From an uncultured Verrucomicrobia subdivision 3 bacterium (lineage in GTDB: Bacteria > Verrucomicrobiota > Verrucomicrobiia > Limisphaerales > UBA8199): DNA of 64,000 nt. The notes beneath the pieces are model-generated. The model was not told where the DNA came from, ran no database searches, and was given only the letters and a program-made list of their open reading frames with translations. The position numbers and the translations under genes were made by a program. Numbering within the stretch: the first letter of the stretch is position 1; every line of letters begins with the position of its first letter. Shown in pieces: positions 19,221 to 28,470 of this stretch. The DNA lies in the NCBI GenBank assembly GCA_903913865.1, contig CAIWMU010000141.1:27481-91480 (forward strand). Direction: 5' to 3'.

Positions 19221-19412
19221 TTACATTTCTCCTTCGGTTTCGCCGATTCTCTTGCTGTGTTCGGCCAATATGGCCACTCCGGGCGAGCAATCCTGTGGTA
19301 GGAGCCCTCTCAACCTTGTCAACAGAACTCTGGCTTTCATGACTCACTTAGCCGAACGGCAGGTTATTGCATTGGGTTGCAGAGTCAGTAGTGCATCCAT
19401 GGGGGGCCTCCA

Positions 19413-21779
19413 TCAAGGATGGCTCATTGTGGGTTTGCCCGTCGTGCTTCGGATTCCGGCACCCCGCAGGTCATCCGGGTTCCAGATCGTAGCTGCGATG
19501 TGCTGCTCGATGCGCTCGGGAGTGCTGTAGTAGTAAATGGTCACGAGCCTGCCATCCGGTCGCTCGACCATTCGGCTATACCCCATGTCCCAAGTTCCGG
19601 CATCGTCACGCAGATGAATGACACGCCCCCAAGTCGTTCCATTGTCATTACTTATACGCGCACGAATGCCATAAGGGACACCCCGGTAGGCATAGGCCGC
19701 GACGATCCGCCCATCCCGCAAGCGCACGAGAGAGGCCGGATTTCCGTTGTGCTTGCCACGGTCGGTGTCGTCCACCTTGCTCAGAAACCGCCAGGTCGTT
19801 CCGTTATCCATGGATTCGTAAGCGTCGATCCAGTTCGCAGTAATCGGCGGTCGTTCTCCACCCAAACCGTAATCAATGCGCCGACGCAACACGGAAACCA
19901 GGTGCATATCCGACACCCGCACCGTCGCCGGCATCACCGATCGCACCTCAGTCGGCTGACCTGTCATCCGACCTAGGAAGTGCCAGTTTAGGCCACCATC
20001 AGTCGTGCGGGCGCAGAACGCACGGTCGGAATACTCATCCACCTGAACGTCCTTTTCCTCTGAAGACAAAAAGACCGTACAAGTGTTCGATCCACCGATC
20101 AGGTAATCCGTTCGGCTGGTAAGCCGCCCGGTCGGGAACTTCGTAAAGCGGTAGGGCCCCTCCCAGCTCCTGCCCCTGTCATACGAAATGATGTAGCTGG
20201 AATCAAAGCAGCGCATCGCAAAATCAGGATGCCCGAAATTGATCGGCCGCGTGAGTGAAACCTCACGAATCACCCCGCTCATGGGAAGTTCGGGCTGCTC
20301 AAGGTGCCAGGTCTCGCCCCCATCGAGACTGCGGGAAAGCACCGGGACCTGGGGTTTGGAGGAATCAATTGAATGCCCACCGCCCGAGTTGCTTTTGTGA
20401 TATCCCAGCCTGAATCCTACGAGGATCTCATTACCCCAGCTCCAGATACCGTTGTTTGCTGGCCATCCCGTGAAGCGACCAGGCGCTCCATAAACCAGCA
20501 CATGCTTGCCGGCAACCCTTGCGAAGGAATTGCGATCAATTGTGTCCGGATCAGGTTCTGGATGCCAGTTCCAATATTCCTCCTGTGCGGTGGTGTGGCG
20601 GATCCGGTTCGCGGGAATAAGTTCCGGCTCGTGCCCCGACCAGCTCCACTCTACGCGGAAGTTTCCTTTTCCCTCATGCTGGTGCGAATAGTAGACTTGT
20701 ATCGGATATCCCCGGTCCCGAGTCATTTCCAAGGCTCCATCCCCCACTCCATCCTTCGTCTCGAGCACCTTCATGTTGGCGATTTTTAGGGTCACCCGTG
20801 ATTTTGTTTTCACGTGGAACGTGATTTTGGTCGATACGGGTGGAATCAAATCTCCCTCCCACATGGCCGACCAGGAAGAACCAAAGCCCGTCTCCGAATC
20901 AAATTCCGCGGCCATCGTGGGCAGAAGAACTCCACCCTTGGCTCGCGTGAAATCCGCATTGCCATACCATGGACCAACCAAACCTGGGCGCTGCTGTCCA
21001 GCGGCAGTGATATTTTTCAGACAAGCCAGGATAGCTTCTGCGACGGGTTTGGCTAGAACTGCGGAGCCCTCTCTGGTGAAATGCACGTTGTTCGTGATTT
21101 GAACCTTTGAAAGCTGAGGCAGCGCAAAGGCATAAAGATCATTAACCAGAACCCCGCGCTTCGCCGTGACCCTGCGGGCCGCCTCATTGTATAGGGGGAC
21201 ATCCTTCGAACTGCGCGCCGTAGCGAGTTTTCCTTCCGGCACGGGCGTGGTGGAAGCCCATATCAGTTGGGCGCCGGTCTGTTTGAGGCGTTCTACCAGA
21301 TGGTCGAGGTTTCGCTCGTAGTCCGGCAAGGCTACCTGTTGCTGGCCGTTGCCCATCAGCTTCAGATCGTGCAAGCCCCAATTGAAATGAATGACATCCC
21401 AACGCTGATTTCCCAGCCAGGCATCCAGCTTGGCCAGCCCATTGGTGGTGGGTCCGCCATTCTCGGGGATGCGATGCACATTGGCCTTGCCCGCCAACTG
21501 TTCCCGCACGGGCAATGTGTAGCCAATCGAGATCGAATCACCCATCAACAGGACTCGCGGTAATCCAGGAACATCCTGGATGGGGCGCATGGCAGGATTT
21601 GCCGGGTCGTTGCTGTAATCGGACGCTGAATTGGTGAAATCCCCGGCAGGCAGGGCGGAGTTGAAACTGGTGAACACTACCCCGCTCAGTAGCAAGAAGC
21701 TGCAATGGAGCCTCAACGAGGCCTTGGCGGCAGAGAAGATCGAGACGGTTGTGGAATTCAGCTCTTGCTTCTGTTTCAT
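19413..21779 (-). CDS. Secreted SGNH esterase - PA14 - sialidase-like fusion
   Basis: The protein has 788 residues. After a signal region, an SGNH hydrolase domain (about 72-255) shows GDSIS with S82, ENGGPTTNG, HFNWGLHDLK and NNVHFTREG with H233. The usual Asp of the DxxH block is Asn here (N230). A PA14-like lectin domain follows (about 265-400, YYSHQHEGKGNFRVEWSWSG). The C-terminal ~370 residues form a sialidase-type propeller with Asp-box motifs SLDGGETW, SYDRGRSW, TTDGGLNW, SMDNGTTW and SNDNGTTW. The propeller shares GWPANNG and GRSWxGPYRF with the lipoprotein at 23636-24859, so they are paralogues. It would combine de-acetylation, sugar binding and glycoside cleavage. It lies three bases after the preceding propeller gene. 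Confidence 0.85.
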   Translation of the reverse strand: MKQKQELNSTTVSIFSAAKASLRLHCSFLLLSGVVFTSFNSALPAGDFTNSASDYSNDPANPAMRPIQDVPGLPRVLLMGDSISIGYTLPVREQLAGKANVHRIPENGGPTTNGLAKLDAWLGNQRWDVIHFNWGLHDLKLMGNGQQQVALPDYERNLDHLVERLKQTGAQLIWASTTPVPEGKLATARSSKDVPLYNEAARRVTAKRGVLVNDLYAFALPQLSKVQITNNVHFTREGSAVLAKPVAEAILACLKNITAAGQQRPGLVGPWYGNADFTRAKGGVLLPTMAAEFDSETGFGSSWSAMWEGDLIPPVSTKITFHVKTKSRVTLKIANMKVLETKDGVGDGALEMTRDRGYPIQVYYSHQHEGKGNFRVEWSWSGHEPELIPANRIRHTTAQEEYWNWHPEPDPDTIDRNSFARVAGKHVLVYGAPGRFTGWPANNGIWSWGNEILVGFRLGYHKSNSGGGHSIDSSKPQVPVLSRSLDGGETWHLEQPELPMSGVIREVSLTRPINFGHPDFAMRCFDSSYIISYDRGRSWEGPYRFTKFPTGRLTSRTDYLIGGSNTCTVFLSSEEKDVQVDEYSDRAFCARTTDGGLNWHFLGRMTGQPTEVRSVMPATVRVSDMHLVSVLRRRIDYGLGGERPPITANWIDAYESMDNGTTWRFLSKVDDTDRGKHNGNPASLVRLRDGRIVAAYAYRGVPYGIRARISNDNGTTWGRVIHLRDDAGTWDMGYSRMVERPDGRLVTIYYYSTPERIEQHIAATIWNPDDLRGAGIRSTTGKPTMSHP

Positions 21780-21782
21780 AAT

Positions 21783-23633
21783 CTAAGGTCGCCGTGTGCT
21801 CTTGCTGCCAGTCGACAGCCTGACGTTGTCCAGATCATAGCGGCTGGTCGGTTGCACGACATCGGCATTCGGGATGCGGTTTGTGAGCCAGGTCCCGTCC
21901 ACCTGGGGACGCCGGGTGAAATCGCGCAGCCGGAACTCGCCGGTGCGGAACACAATGCGCTCAACACTTCCTGAGTTCTCAAGAAATGCCGCGTTGGTGA
22001 GCACCAGGCTTCCGTCCACGATCATTGAGTAGCACTGCGCCTCCGCATCCACCGCCAACTCGACGCTCATCCAACGGTTGGTCGCGTAGCCTTTGACGCT
22101 TTGCAGCGTGCCACCATTCCAGGCCATGATGTTGCTGTTCGTAGGATTGAAAGAGAGCGCCACCGCACGGGTGCCGTTGCCCGATACGACGTCAATTTCC
22201 ATGGGCGCACTTGTGGCGTTGGACTGGTGCGCGCGAAGCTGGAAAGCCAGGCGCGCGTGAGCGCCCTGCCTGAAGACGCGCGTCACGCTCGCGTAGTCGC
22301 AGGGGTCCCTGTCCTCCAGCCGCACAAATCGGTTCGTCCCCTCCGCGACAATCGCCACCGGCGACCACTGGGGACTGTAGATGTTCCACCCGGCGACCCG
22401 GCGACCCGGTGGTTGTGCCTGGAAATCGTCATGCACGTCATTGGTCACCTGTCCTACAATCGGTGTTGGCACGCAGGCCACCCAGATATCCTCTTTGTTC
22501 ATGCTGTAGGTCACCCACAGGTCTGTGCCAGGCGGGTCACCGTTACCGGGGCTGATCCCGCGCACATACTGTGGGCCGGAGTTCTTGTCGTCGCCAGTGC
22601 AATTCTCGTATCGCTGGGGCGGCATATCACCGGCTATGACGAGGTAAGGGGTATCGAAAGTCAGGCCGTCGCTGGAAGTCGTCACCGAGAGCGGCCAGCG
22701 CCGATGCAAGTCTCCGCGTGGTTTCCCGGGAGTGCAGCCGACAAACGCGTAGCGTCCATCCTTGTTGCGAGTCCCCCACACCTTGGCACTGGGATTGAAA
22801 CCAAATGAAGTGACCTCAAAGGGAGCAGGAACGCTGTTGCGGTTCCAGTTTGGCCCTGTGCTCACCACCATGTAGTGCCTCTTCCATGCGCCGACGATCC
22901 GATTGTCGGGCAGCCGATACCAATTGAATGCCTTCCATTCACGCACTCCAGAAATGGTGTCGGTGCTGATGGTGTAAAAGATGGGATCCTGATCCTCCTC
23001 CTGCCATTGCTGGCAAAAGAGAGGGTCAGCGAGCAATGAGTTACATGCAGCCCTGAAGCCTGGATCACTCGAGCTCGTGTAGTAGGGAGCCACTCGCGGG
23101 AGCGCCCCGGCAAAGTTGGTTTTCACATTGTACGTCTCGGGGCCGTAAGACTTCGGGCCAAGAATCTCCCTGACCAATCGCTCGCCCGGCCCACCAGAAC
23201 GCCCTGCATTTGCCTGACTGACGAGGAAACGACCGTTCGGCGCGACATAGAAAGCCATTCTCGAAGCGCCGCCACGAATGACATCGGAAGAATCCGCGTC
23301 GGGGTGCCAATCCAGCCCGTTCGTGGACCAGCACAACTGAACGCCCCCGGAATGGAACGACCAGAATCGCCCGCCCCAGTAGGCGAGCATCTGGTGATGT
23401 CGGTAGATGGTTGTACTACCATCCGTCGCGCCTGGGTTTTCCGGGGCCGAGCGGGACACTTGGATATTTTGGACGCCGACCGCCCAGCGCAGCTTCCCGT
23501 CGTGGGCGGAAAGGGCATCGCCATAGATGCCGCCCGTGTAGGTTGGCAGTTGGACTGAAGAGACGCTGGCTGCCAGCGCAAGCCAGGCACAGAACGTGGC
23601 ACAGCTCCGGGGATTGACAGTGTCGTGTAGCAT
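21783..23633 (-). CDS. Secreted sialidase-like propeller with C-terminal LamG-like domain (NKEDIW subfamily)
   Basis: The protein has 616 residues from ATG 23633, two bases after the upstream stop. ATG 23660 would overlap the upstream gene and is less likely. A signal peptide ends around ASVSSVQ. A beta-propeller (about 30-430) contains YRHHQMLAYWGGRFW, YVAPNGRFLVS and the hallmark GPQYVRGISPGNGDPPGTDLWVTYSMNKEDIWV. A ~190-residue jelly-roll like a LamG or concanavalin domain follows. The same architecture is seen in 25840-27858, and the propeller alone in 38868-40142. These are related to sialidase-type exo-hydrolases, but the substrate is unknown. Confidence 0.75.
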   Translation of the reverse strand: MLHDTVNPRSCATFCAWLALAASVSSVQLPTYTGGIYGDALSAHDGKLRWAVGVQNIQVSRSAPENPGATDGSTTIYRHHQMLAYWGGRFWSFHSGGVQLCWSTNGLDWHPDADSSDVIRGGASRMAFYVAPNGRFLVSQANAGRSGGPGERLVREILGPKSYGPETYNVKTNFAGALPRVAPYYTSSSDPGFRAACNSLLADPLFCQQWQEEDQDPIFYTISTDTISGVREWKAFNWYRLPDNRIVGAWKRHYMVVSTGPNWNRNSVPAPFEVTSFGFNPSAKVWGTRNKDGRYAFVGCTPGKPRGDLHRRWPLSVTTSSDGLTFDTPYLVIAGDMPPQRYENCTGDDKNSGPQYVRGISPGNGDPPGTDLWVTYSMNKEDIWVACVPTPIVGQVTNDVHDDFQAQPPGRRVAGWNIYSPQWSPVAIVAEGTNRFVRLEDRDPCDYASVTRVFRQGAHARLAFQLRAHQSNATSAPMEIDVVSGNGTRAVALSFNPTNSNIMAWNGGTLQSVKGYATNRWMSVELAVDAEAQCYSMIVDGSLVLTNAAFLENSGSVERIVFRTGEFRLRDFTRRPQVDGTWLTNRIPNADVVQPTSRYDLDNVRLSTGSKSTRRP

Positions 23634-23635
23634 CT

Positions 23636-24859
23636 TCACTTTTGATTCCCCAGGTTCCACACCGTGGCCGCGATGTGTTGTTGCGGCAGGTCCTTTGTGG
23701 CCCAGTAATACAGCGCCACCAGGTCACTCCGTTCGTTCGTGGTCAGTTGGGGATAGCCGAAATCATGGTCGCCGAACTTGTCTGGTTGAAAATCCGTACG
23801 CAGCACGATCTCCGCACCCCAGGATTTGCCACCATCGGCGCTCACCCGGGCGACGATTCTGTCGCGCGAGCGGTCGCCATAGGCGCAGACCAGCCGCCCG
23901 TCCCTGAGCACCGTCAGTGCCGGGGGGTTGCCATTCTCCAAGCCGGTTTGGCCGACCCGGCTTGAAAAGTTCCAGGAACGCCCATTGTCGCGCGAGCCGT
24001 AACAATCCACCCAACAGGGGACCTGCGCGTTCGCAACGTCACGCCGACGCAGCGAGGCGATGATCGTTCCGTCAGCCAGTCGCGCCACGGCCGGCATCAC
24101 CGCCCGGTAAGGATCCTGGAGCGGCACTATCCAGGCCACGAAGTGGAAGCTCCTACCTCCGTCGGTGGTCTCAGCCACAAAGCTCTTGTCGGTCGCGATC
24201 TGACCCGGGATGCTTCGCGTGGGTCGCGCCGACATGAACAACAGACAGGAATTGGGGCCGGTCGTCAGGTAGCGCGTGCGCGCGGTCAATTCCATCCCTT
24301 GGAGGTTGGCGTCCTTCCTGAGCGCGCCGAACCGATAAGGGCCTCGCCACGTCCGTCCCCGGTCACCGGAGACAAAAAACGAGCCCGCCGCGTCCTGTGA
24401 TCCGTGATAGCCCACGCCCACGACACGCAAGGCGAAGCCGGGAGACTGAAAGTCGAAGCCACCGGGGGAATCTGTCGCCACTCCCCCGTCGCCTACGAAG
24501 TTCTCGGGATCCTCGACCGTCCAGCTCCGGCCGCCGTCGCGACTGCGAGCCAGACGGCTCACGACACCCAAAGTGGCATCACTCCCGCCCTTGAGGTTGT
24601 GGCCCTGCTGTTCGACGTAATCTCCGAAGGACAATCCCACCAGAATCTCGCGCCCGCCGTCCCAGCGCCACAGACCGTTATTGGCGGGCCAGCCGCAGAA
24701 CTTGCCGGCCTCGCTGGCGACGATGACATTCCTCATCGACCCTGTCGCATTACTGGTTGCGGGGTGCTTGCAGCCACCGATCGCGAGGGCTGAGAAAAGA
24801 CCAACCATCAGGGCAATCTTGGTGTGCAGTTGCTTAATAATTATCGATTTTGATGTCAT
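23636..24859 (-). CDS. Sialidase-like propeller lipoprotein
   Basis: The protein has 407 residues. The leader MTSKSIIIKQLHTKIALMVG followed by FSALAIGGC carries a lipobox with Cys near 29, so the enzyme is probably membrane-tethered in the periplasm or on the outer surface. Asp boxes are SRDGGRSW, SGDRGRTW, TTDGGRSF, SRDNGRSW and SADGGKSW. The sequence aligns by eye with the C-terminal half of the SGNH-PA14-sialidase fusion (FCGWPANNGLW; GRTWRGPYRF; QHIAATVWN). The family is sialidase/BNR-type exo-glycosidase. It lies 20 bases after the bicupin gene and two bases before the next propeller gene, in one operon. Confidence 0.82.
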   Translation of the reverse strand: MTSKSIIIKQLHTKIALMVGLFSALAIGGCKHPATSNATGSMRNVIVASEAGKFCGWPANNGLWRWDGGREILVGLSFGDYVEQQGHNLKGGSDATLGVVSRLARSRDGGRSWTVEDPENFVGDGGVATDSPGGFDFQSPGFALRVVGVGYHGSQDAAGSFFVSGDRGRTWRGPYRFGALRKDANLQGMELTARTRYLTTGPNSCLLFMSARPTRSIPGQIATDKSFVAETTDGGRSFHFVAWIVPLQDPYRAVMPAVARLADGTIIASLRRRDVANAQVPCWVDCYGSRDNGRSWNFSSRVGQTGLENGNPPALTVLRDGRLVCAYGDRSRDRIVARVSADGGKSWGAEIVLRTDFQPDKFGDHDFGYPQLTTNERSDLVALYYWATKDLPQQHIAATVWNLGNQK

Positions 24860-24879
24860 GGTTCATCTTGTTGGCGGGT

Positions 24880-25809
24880 CTATTTTCCCGCCGTTGCATC
24901 TCCGGACTTCCATCGCGCGATTCGACCGGGGGCGACACGGTTGTACATTTGCTCGAAAGTCTTCTCTTTGGTTTCGATCACGTGCGTGTTTAGGCAGAGA
25001 TAGGTCAGCGTTTCGTCACCTGCTTCGGTCGTGTGTGGGGCCTTCCAGGGCACAAAAACGACATCGCCAACGGTGACCGGACGGGTTTCATCACCGATTG
25101 TCACAGTGCCATGTCCCGCGAGCACGAAGAATGTCTGCTCTTTCTCCGGATGGGAAACCACCGCGCCTTTGCTGCCCTTGGGCCAACTTACCAAAGTTAC
25201 CTCAGCACGAACCGCCTCGTTGCGCTCGAGGATCAGCCGCGTCGTGTTTGACCCGAAGTCGAACAATCGTCCAGCATGAATGTCGGCGACCCATTTACCG
25301 GGCCGGTCGAATACCGCACGAACTTCGGCGCCTGCCACCGCAGATTGCTGAGACTCGGCTTGCTGCCGGCGAACCTGTTTGACATTCGCGATGTGTTCGG
25401 CAAAGGACGCGTGGCCTTCCTTGCTGTCATCCAGAAACGCGTTGAAGAGGATGTAGCCCAACGGCGCATCGCCCGTCACTATGGTTTGATGCACCACCAT
25501 CGGCGGCACATAGATCAGGCTGCCGGGCTTGACCGCGTAGCGCGCCGGTCCCACCACGATGATCCCCTCGCCATCTGTTACATGAAAAATCTGCTCCTTG
25601 GCCTCGTGGCTATGGGGCGGCCCTTCCAGCCCCTTGCGCCAGCAATTCCAGCCGACTTCGGTGAGCTGTGTTTCGCTACGGTCCACCAGCACGGTGACGA
25701 CGTTGAGTCCGGCAACATCAAGTTGCTGACCATTTTGATAGTGGCGACAGATCATGGTGGTTGGCTGGTGTTGTGCCTGATTTGGAGCCTTCGAATTCTG
25801 GATAACCAT
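24880..25809 (-). CDS. Two-domain cupin (bicupin) protein
   Basis: The protein has 309 residues without a signal peptide, so it is cytoplasmic. Cupin 1 (about 25-125) shows PPHSHEAKEQIFHVTDGEGIIV and PGSLIYVPPMVVHQTI, with a full His/His/Glu/His metal set. Cupin 2 (about 185-285) shows SHPEKEQTFFVLAGHGTVTI and VGDVVFVPWKAPHTTE, with one of the usual His residues less clear. Small cupins near sugar-acid pathways often act as ring-opening or isomerising enzymes (KdgF and related), but bicupins have many roles. A second ATG at 25755 is possible. It lies between two propeller genes of the same operon, suggesting a role after glycan release. Confidence 0.8.
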   Translation of the reverse strand: MVIQNSKAPNQAQHQPTTMICRHYQNGQQLDVAGLNVVTVLVDRSETQLTEVGWNCWRKGLEGPPHSHEAKEQIFHVTDGEGIIVVGPARYAVKPGSLIYVPPMVVHQTIVTGDAPLGYILFNAFLDDSKEGHASFAEHIANVKQVRRQQAESQQSAVAGAEVRAVFDRPGKWVADIHAGRLFDFGSNTTRLILERNEAVRAEVTLVSWPKGSKGAVVSHPEKEQTFFVLAGHGTVTIGDETRPVTVGDVVFVPWKAPHTTEAGDETLTYLCLNTHVIETKEKTFEQMYNRVAPGRIARWKSGDATAGK

Positions 25810-25839
25810 TCTGTTGCGCTGGGAGTAGCTGAGGTCGCG

Positions 25840-27858
25840 CTATTGCACTGGGCTGGTGCGCAAGTCATCCACCAAATAGACACTCAGCGGCACGCGCTGG
25901 TCTGCTCCGGGCAGGTCTTCGCTGGTGAAACCCAGGGTGGCATGTTCACCCTCCACATAGATCGCGCGCACATCACCGCGATATGGTCCAGTGCGGAAGA
26001 CCAGGCGCTCGACGGTTTCAACTTTTTCCGCAAACTTCACGCCCTTTCCAACAGTCTTCCCATCCAGGGCAATGTCGTAACTTCCCGCAGCGCAATTGAT
26101 CACCAGCTGAACCGCAAGCCACCCATTCGCGGGGGCCGGGATGGAAGTGACCCAACGGTCCATCTGGTCCTGGGCCAGCCATTTCTCGTCCAGCCGAATC
26201 TTCAGCGGGCGATGTCCATAACGATCTTGCACCTCGGCTTCCAGCACTCCGTGGCCAACTTTCTCTGCCAGCACGCGGAACTCAATTCGGACCCGCGAGC
26301 TTTCAGGAAACGCACGTTCAGCCAACGCATAGTCGTAGGGGGCTTCGTCACGCAGTTCGAGGCACTTGTTGCCGCTCTGATGTGGGTCATTGACGATGCC
26401 GATTGTCGCCCACTGAGGTTCATACAAATTCCACAATTCCAGTTGAGCCATGGACTCCACCCTGTCGAAGGTTTCCTCAACTTGTTGGGTGACAGTTCCG
26501 GTCACCGGCACGTGGGTGCGTGTCACCCAAATATCCTCCTTGTTCATACTGTAGGTGTTCCAGAGATAAGAACCGGGCGGCTTGCCGTTGCCTTCCTCGA
26601 TGCCGCGGACGTATTGCGGGCCGGCATTCTTGTACAGGCCGGCAAAACGCCGTGGCGGCACCTCCCCGTGGAGGCAGAGCATGTTGGCGAAATCCCGGCA
26701 ATCGTCACTGCTCATGACAACCAGGGGAAACCGGTTGTTGCGCGTCACTGAGTGGTTATAGACCAGCGCGTAGCGGCCATCGTCTGTCCCCTGCACCCAG
26801 GTCTTGGCGCCGCACGGTATCAGGGAGGGCGCTCCCACGAGCTTCGTCCACGACTTTCCTTCATCAGGGCTGAGCGCGTAATGTGCCTTCCACACGCCGA
26901 GCACCGTGCCATCCGGTCTGTGGGCGTAGCTTGGTGCCTTTGGCTCAGCCTTCTCAGGCTGGATGGTGTAGAAACCGTCCGTGGCGCGATCCTCCTCCCA
27001 CCATTGCAGGGTCATCAACTTGTCAGCGAGCAAGGCATCACACGCCGTAACGAATCCCACGTCAGGACTGGTTTTGTAAAAGGAGTAACTGGTGTTGGTT
27101 TCGTTCCACCCGGCATGGCGGTTGTAACGGATGAAGTAAATCGGGCCGACCGTGTTGTCGGCATGAATCTCGCAGACAACGCGGCCCAAACCCTGACCCT
27201 TGTTCGGGCCTTTTTGGGGGAGCGGATCAATGCAGAAGCTGTAAAAGCCCAATGTGAGCAGCCGCCCGTTTGGCGCGGTGTAGAAGCCCATCCGCTGGTG
27301 CATTACCGCCGGCGTTCCGGCTGGAAGAGAGCTGTCGGCATTCTTGATCTCCGGCAAAGCGTATTCCGGGAAGACCACATGCGGATTCGACCAATGCTGA
27401 CCGTCGACGGACGTCATCAGCAACGTCCTTCCGGGTGGAACGTGCTCCGACTTGGGGGTGCTGAGATATTGGAGATAAAACTGACCGCGCCAATAGGCCA
27501 GATACGGCTGGTGATTATAGGTCCAGCCGATCGCCCCACCCTCGGACGGACAAGTGCGATTGGCGCGGAGAGCCTGGTAATAATGGACGCCAACCGCGTG
27601 ACGGAGTGCGCCGTCGTAGAGTCGTTTGTCGGGCTGTTCCTTGCCGACATAACGGATGGGTTCCGAAGCAGACTCCGCGACAGTCGGCGGCATCGTGGCA
27701 GTTGCCGCGCCGCGAGCTGCGCTGGTGAGCAACAAGCATGCGGCTGTGAGAATGCCAGGACAACGCAGCAGTGTAATCGGTGCGACCCGGCGCAAGCCCA
27801 GGATTAAAATGCGACCCCTGCGAACCGTCATATCAATTGGAAGCCGACGGTAATTCAT
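25840..27858 (-). CDS. Secreted sialidase-like propeller with C-terminal LamG-like domain (NKEDIW subfamily)
   Basis: The protein has 672 residues from ATG 27858, chosen because GGGAG lies eight bases upstream. ATG 27912 is also in frame and would overlap the upstream fragment by four bases. An N-terminal hydrophobic leader ends around TSAARGAA. The propeller (about 50-480) contains YNHQPYLAYWRGQFYLQYL, GFYTAPNGRLLTLG and GPQYVRGIEEGNGKPPGSYLWNTYSMNKEDIWV. A LamG-like domain follows (about 490-650, YDIALDGKTVGKG). It is a close paralogue of 21783-23633. The family resembles sialidase-type hydrolases but has fewer classical Asp boxes. Its ribosome site can be buried in a hairpin. Confidence 0.75.
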   Translation of the reverse strand: MNYRRLPIDMTVRRGRILILGLRRVAPITLLRCPGILTAACLLLTSAARGAATATMPPTVAESASEPIRYVGKEQPDKRLYDGALRHAVGVHYYQALRANRTCPSEGGAIGWTYNHQPYLAYWRGQFYLQYLSTPKSEHVPPGRTLLMTSVDGQHWSNPHVVFPEYALPEIKNADSSLPAGTPAVMHQRMGFYTAPNGRLLTLGFYSFCIDPLPQKGPNKGQGLGRVVCEIHADNTVGPIYFIRYNRHAGWNETNTSYSFYKTSPDVGFVTACDALLADKLMTLQWWEEDRATDGFYTIQPEKAEPKAPSYAHRPDGTVLGVWKAHYALSPDEGKSWTKLVGAPSLIPCGAKTWVQGTDDGRYALVYNHSVTRNNRFPLVVMSSDDCRDFANMLCLHGEVPPRRFAGLYKNAGPQYVRGIEEGNGKPPGSYLWNTYSMNKEDIWVTRTHVPVTGTVTQQVEETFDRVESMAQLELWNLYEPQWATIGIVNDPHQSGNKCLELRDEAPYDYALAERAFPESSRVRIEFRVLAEKVGHGVLEAEVQDRYGHRPLKIRLDEKWLAQDQMDRWVTSIPAPANGWLAVQLVINCAAGSYDIALDGKTVGKGVKFAEKVETVERLVFRTGPYRGDVRAIYVEGEHATLGFTSEDLPGADQRVPLSVYLVDDLRTSPVQ

Positions 27859-27863
27859 AGGGG

Positions 27864-27882
27864 TCACTCCCTTTGGGAGCGA
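27864..27882 (-). promoter_or_regulatory. Hairpin over the ribosome-binding site of the propeller gene at 25840-27858
   Basis: On the minus strand TCGCTCCC, loop AAA, then GGGAGTGA form an eight-pair stem with one G-U. The GGGAG of the stem is the only good Shine-Dalgarno sequence and lies eight bases before ATG 27858, so folding would hide it. If translation starts at 27912 this is coding sequence instead. Confidence 0.4.
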
Positions 27883-27908
27883 ACGTTTCAACGCAATAAG
27901 AAGGCTTC

Positions 27909-28331
27909 TCATAAATTGTTACCGGCAGTCACGGCGTAATTGTTGGCACTGCGCAGGAAGAATCCGAGTCGGACGCCCTTCCCGGCGAGTTGGCACAGAG
28001 CAACATCGCCCCGTTTCAGGAGGATGTCACGCCGGTCCTCGTTCCGGATTACGCACCGCTCTGCCTCGAGTCCGGGAATGCCCCTCCCCTGCTCATCTTG
28101 AACGGCCACCATCACATAACCCTGCCCGCTGGGGAAATAGGACTGGGCGTTCACACCCCGTCCCGGTGACAGCGTGACAGAACGGATGGACTTCCACGAG
28201 TTGGTCTCTTGGAAGGATTCCGTTCCCCGCCCGACCTCCGTCAGTTGCTGCCCGAATACTTCCCATTTGCCATCCAAAAGTGGAAAACAGCCAGCCACAG
28301 TGAGGGGGGAAGGCTCGCACTCGAGAATCAA
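27909..28331 (-). pseudogene. Orphan C-terminal fragment of a secreted glycosidase-like protein
   Basis: A 140-residue frame begins at a TTG without a signal peptide or ribosome site, and the frame stays open upstream almost to the PEP-CTERM gene. The sequence (SIRSVTLSPGRGVNAQSYFPS, then VAVQDEQGRGIPGLEAERC, then LCQLAGKGVRLGFFLRSANN) resembles the last beta-domain of secreted sialidase-like or beta-propeller glycosidases of planctomycetes and verrucomicrobia, in which LAGKxVRLRFxLxxAxLYSF is a common ending. The enzyme part is missing. I therefore read it as a truncated remnant, although expression as a small protein cannot be excluded. Its stop overlaps the alternative start of the next gene. 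Confidence 0.5.
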
Positions 28332-28470
28332 CCATACAGGAGTTACCGCGAATTGTAATCTACCCCAAGTGACCGTGATGGTCTGACTGCTGGAAAACAG
28401 AAGTCTCCAGAAGCGAACGGTCAGTCCGGCATCCTGTGTGGGGATTGAGAGCGGCGACTGCTATGGCCAG

